A DNA stretch of 6,774 bases from Planctomycetaceae bacterium (GTDB lineage Bacteria; Planctomycetota; Planctomycetia; Pirellulales; Pirellulaceae). Shown one piece after another: positions 6,667-6,774 of this stretch. The stretch lies in the NCBI GenBank assembly GCA_005773145.1, contig SXHS01000144.1, forward strand, positions 1 through 6,774, given 5' to 3'. Below the pieces are notes generated by a model. It saw nothing but the letters and a program-made list of their open reading frames with translations. It was not told the origin of the DNA and ran no database searches. The position numbers were made by a program, and so were the translations under genes. Numbering within the stretch: position 1 is the first letter of the stretch; every line of letters begins with the position of its first letter.

Positions 6667-6774
6667 ATGTAAACGCGTCGATGGTAAATAAACCACTCGA
6701 TCAACGCGACGATCAGGGCGGCTCCGATGAGCCAGCGCCAAACGTCTCGTCGGGCCGTAACCCATTGCCGCTGC
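6663..6774 (-). CDS. C-terminal end of a membrane protein, BatA/vWA-like (partial)
   Basis: On the minus strand a frame is open from the window edge to a TAG at 6665-6663 and gives the last 36 residues of a protein. It holds one clear transmembrane helix, DVWRWLIGAALIVALIEW, followed by a short basic tail FIYHRRVYI. A single C-terminal helix preceded by Arg-rich residues and ended by EW-x-IY-x-RR is the usual finish of planctomycete BatA/von Willebrand factor A-type membrane proteins, as I recall them. The domain that would prove this lies outside the window, so the family name is inference. The reading frame itself is supported by the helix and by a stop that interlocks exactly with the mutT stop (shared CTAA, 6663-6666). 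Confidence 0.6.
   Translation of the reverse strand, partial: QRQWVTARRDVWRWLIGAALIVALIEWFIYHRRVYI

Noticed and set aside
6484..6765. 93-codon minus-strand frame at the right edge
   Set aside because: It overlaps mutT in antisense and has no domain. The neighbouring minus frame ending at 6663 gives a clean transmembrane helix instead.

Overview
The window reads as ordinary chromosomal DNA of a planctomycete, most likely of the Pirellulales type. The evidence is the moderately high GC content, a large secreted beta-rich protein fragment of a kind common in that phylum, a secreted glycosidase-like TIM-barrel protein with a long N-region before its signal segment, and a convergent membrane-protein tail of the BatA/vWA style. 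This assignment is inference from protein style, because there is no rRNA or marker gene to confirm it.

Layout from left to right. Bases 1-861 (+) hold the 3' end of a secreted beta-sandwich protein. A short gap (862-936) with a perfect 12-bp tandem duplication leads to a 568-residue secreted glycoside-hydrolase-like protein (937-2643, +). It converges, across 49 bp, on two minus-strand genes: a thioredoxin-fold lipoprotein (2693-3154) and, 54 bp upstream of it, a 661-residue GAF/AAA+/Fis sigma-54 activator (3209-5194). A 190-bp divergent intergenic region (5195-5384) separates the activator from fabI (5385-6218, +). This gap carries two short perfect palindromes about two helical turns apart. 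A MutT-type Nudix hydrolase (6256-6666, +) follows fabI after a short gap. Its stop codon interlocks with the stop of a minus-strand membrane protein whose last 36 codons lie at the right edge.

How the genes relate. fabI (last step of fatty-acid elongation) and mutT (nucleotide-pool cleaning) are probably co-transcribed for convenience rather than as one pathway. The sigma-54 activator and the thioredoxin lipoprotein may form a second, divergent transcription unit. The shared 5195-5384 region is the natural control point of the window. One palindrome there, TTGACTGTCAA, has the same half-site architecture as MarR-family FabT operators of lipid genes, which makes it the most interesting non-coding signal. 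I see no CRISPR array, tRNA, rRNA, insertion sequence, phage gene or obviously novel multi-gene system.
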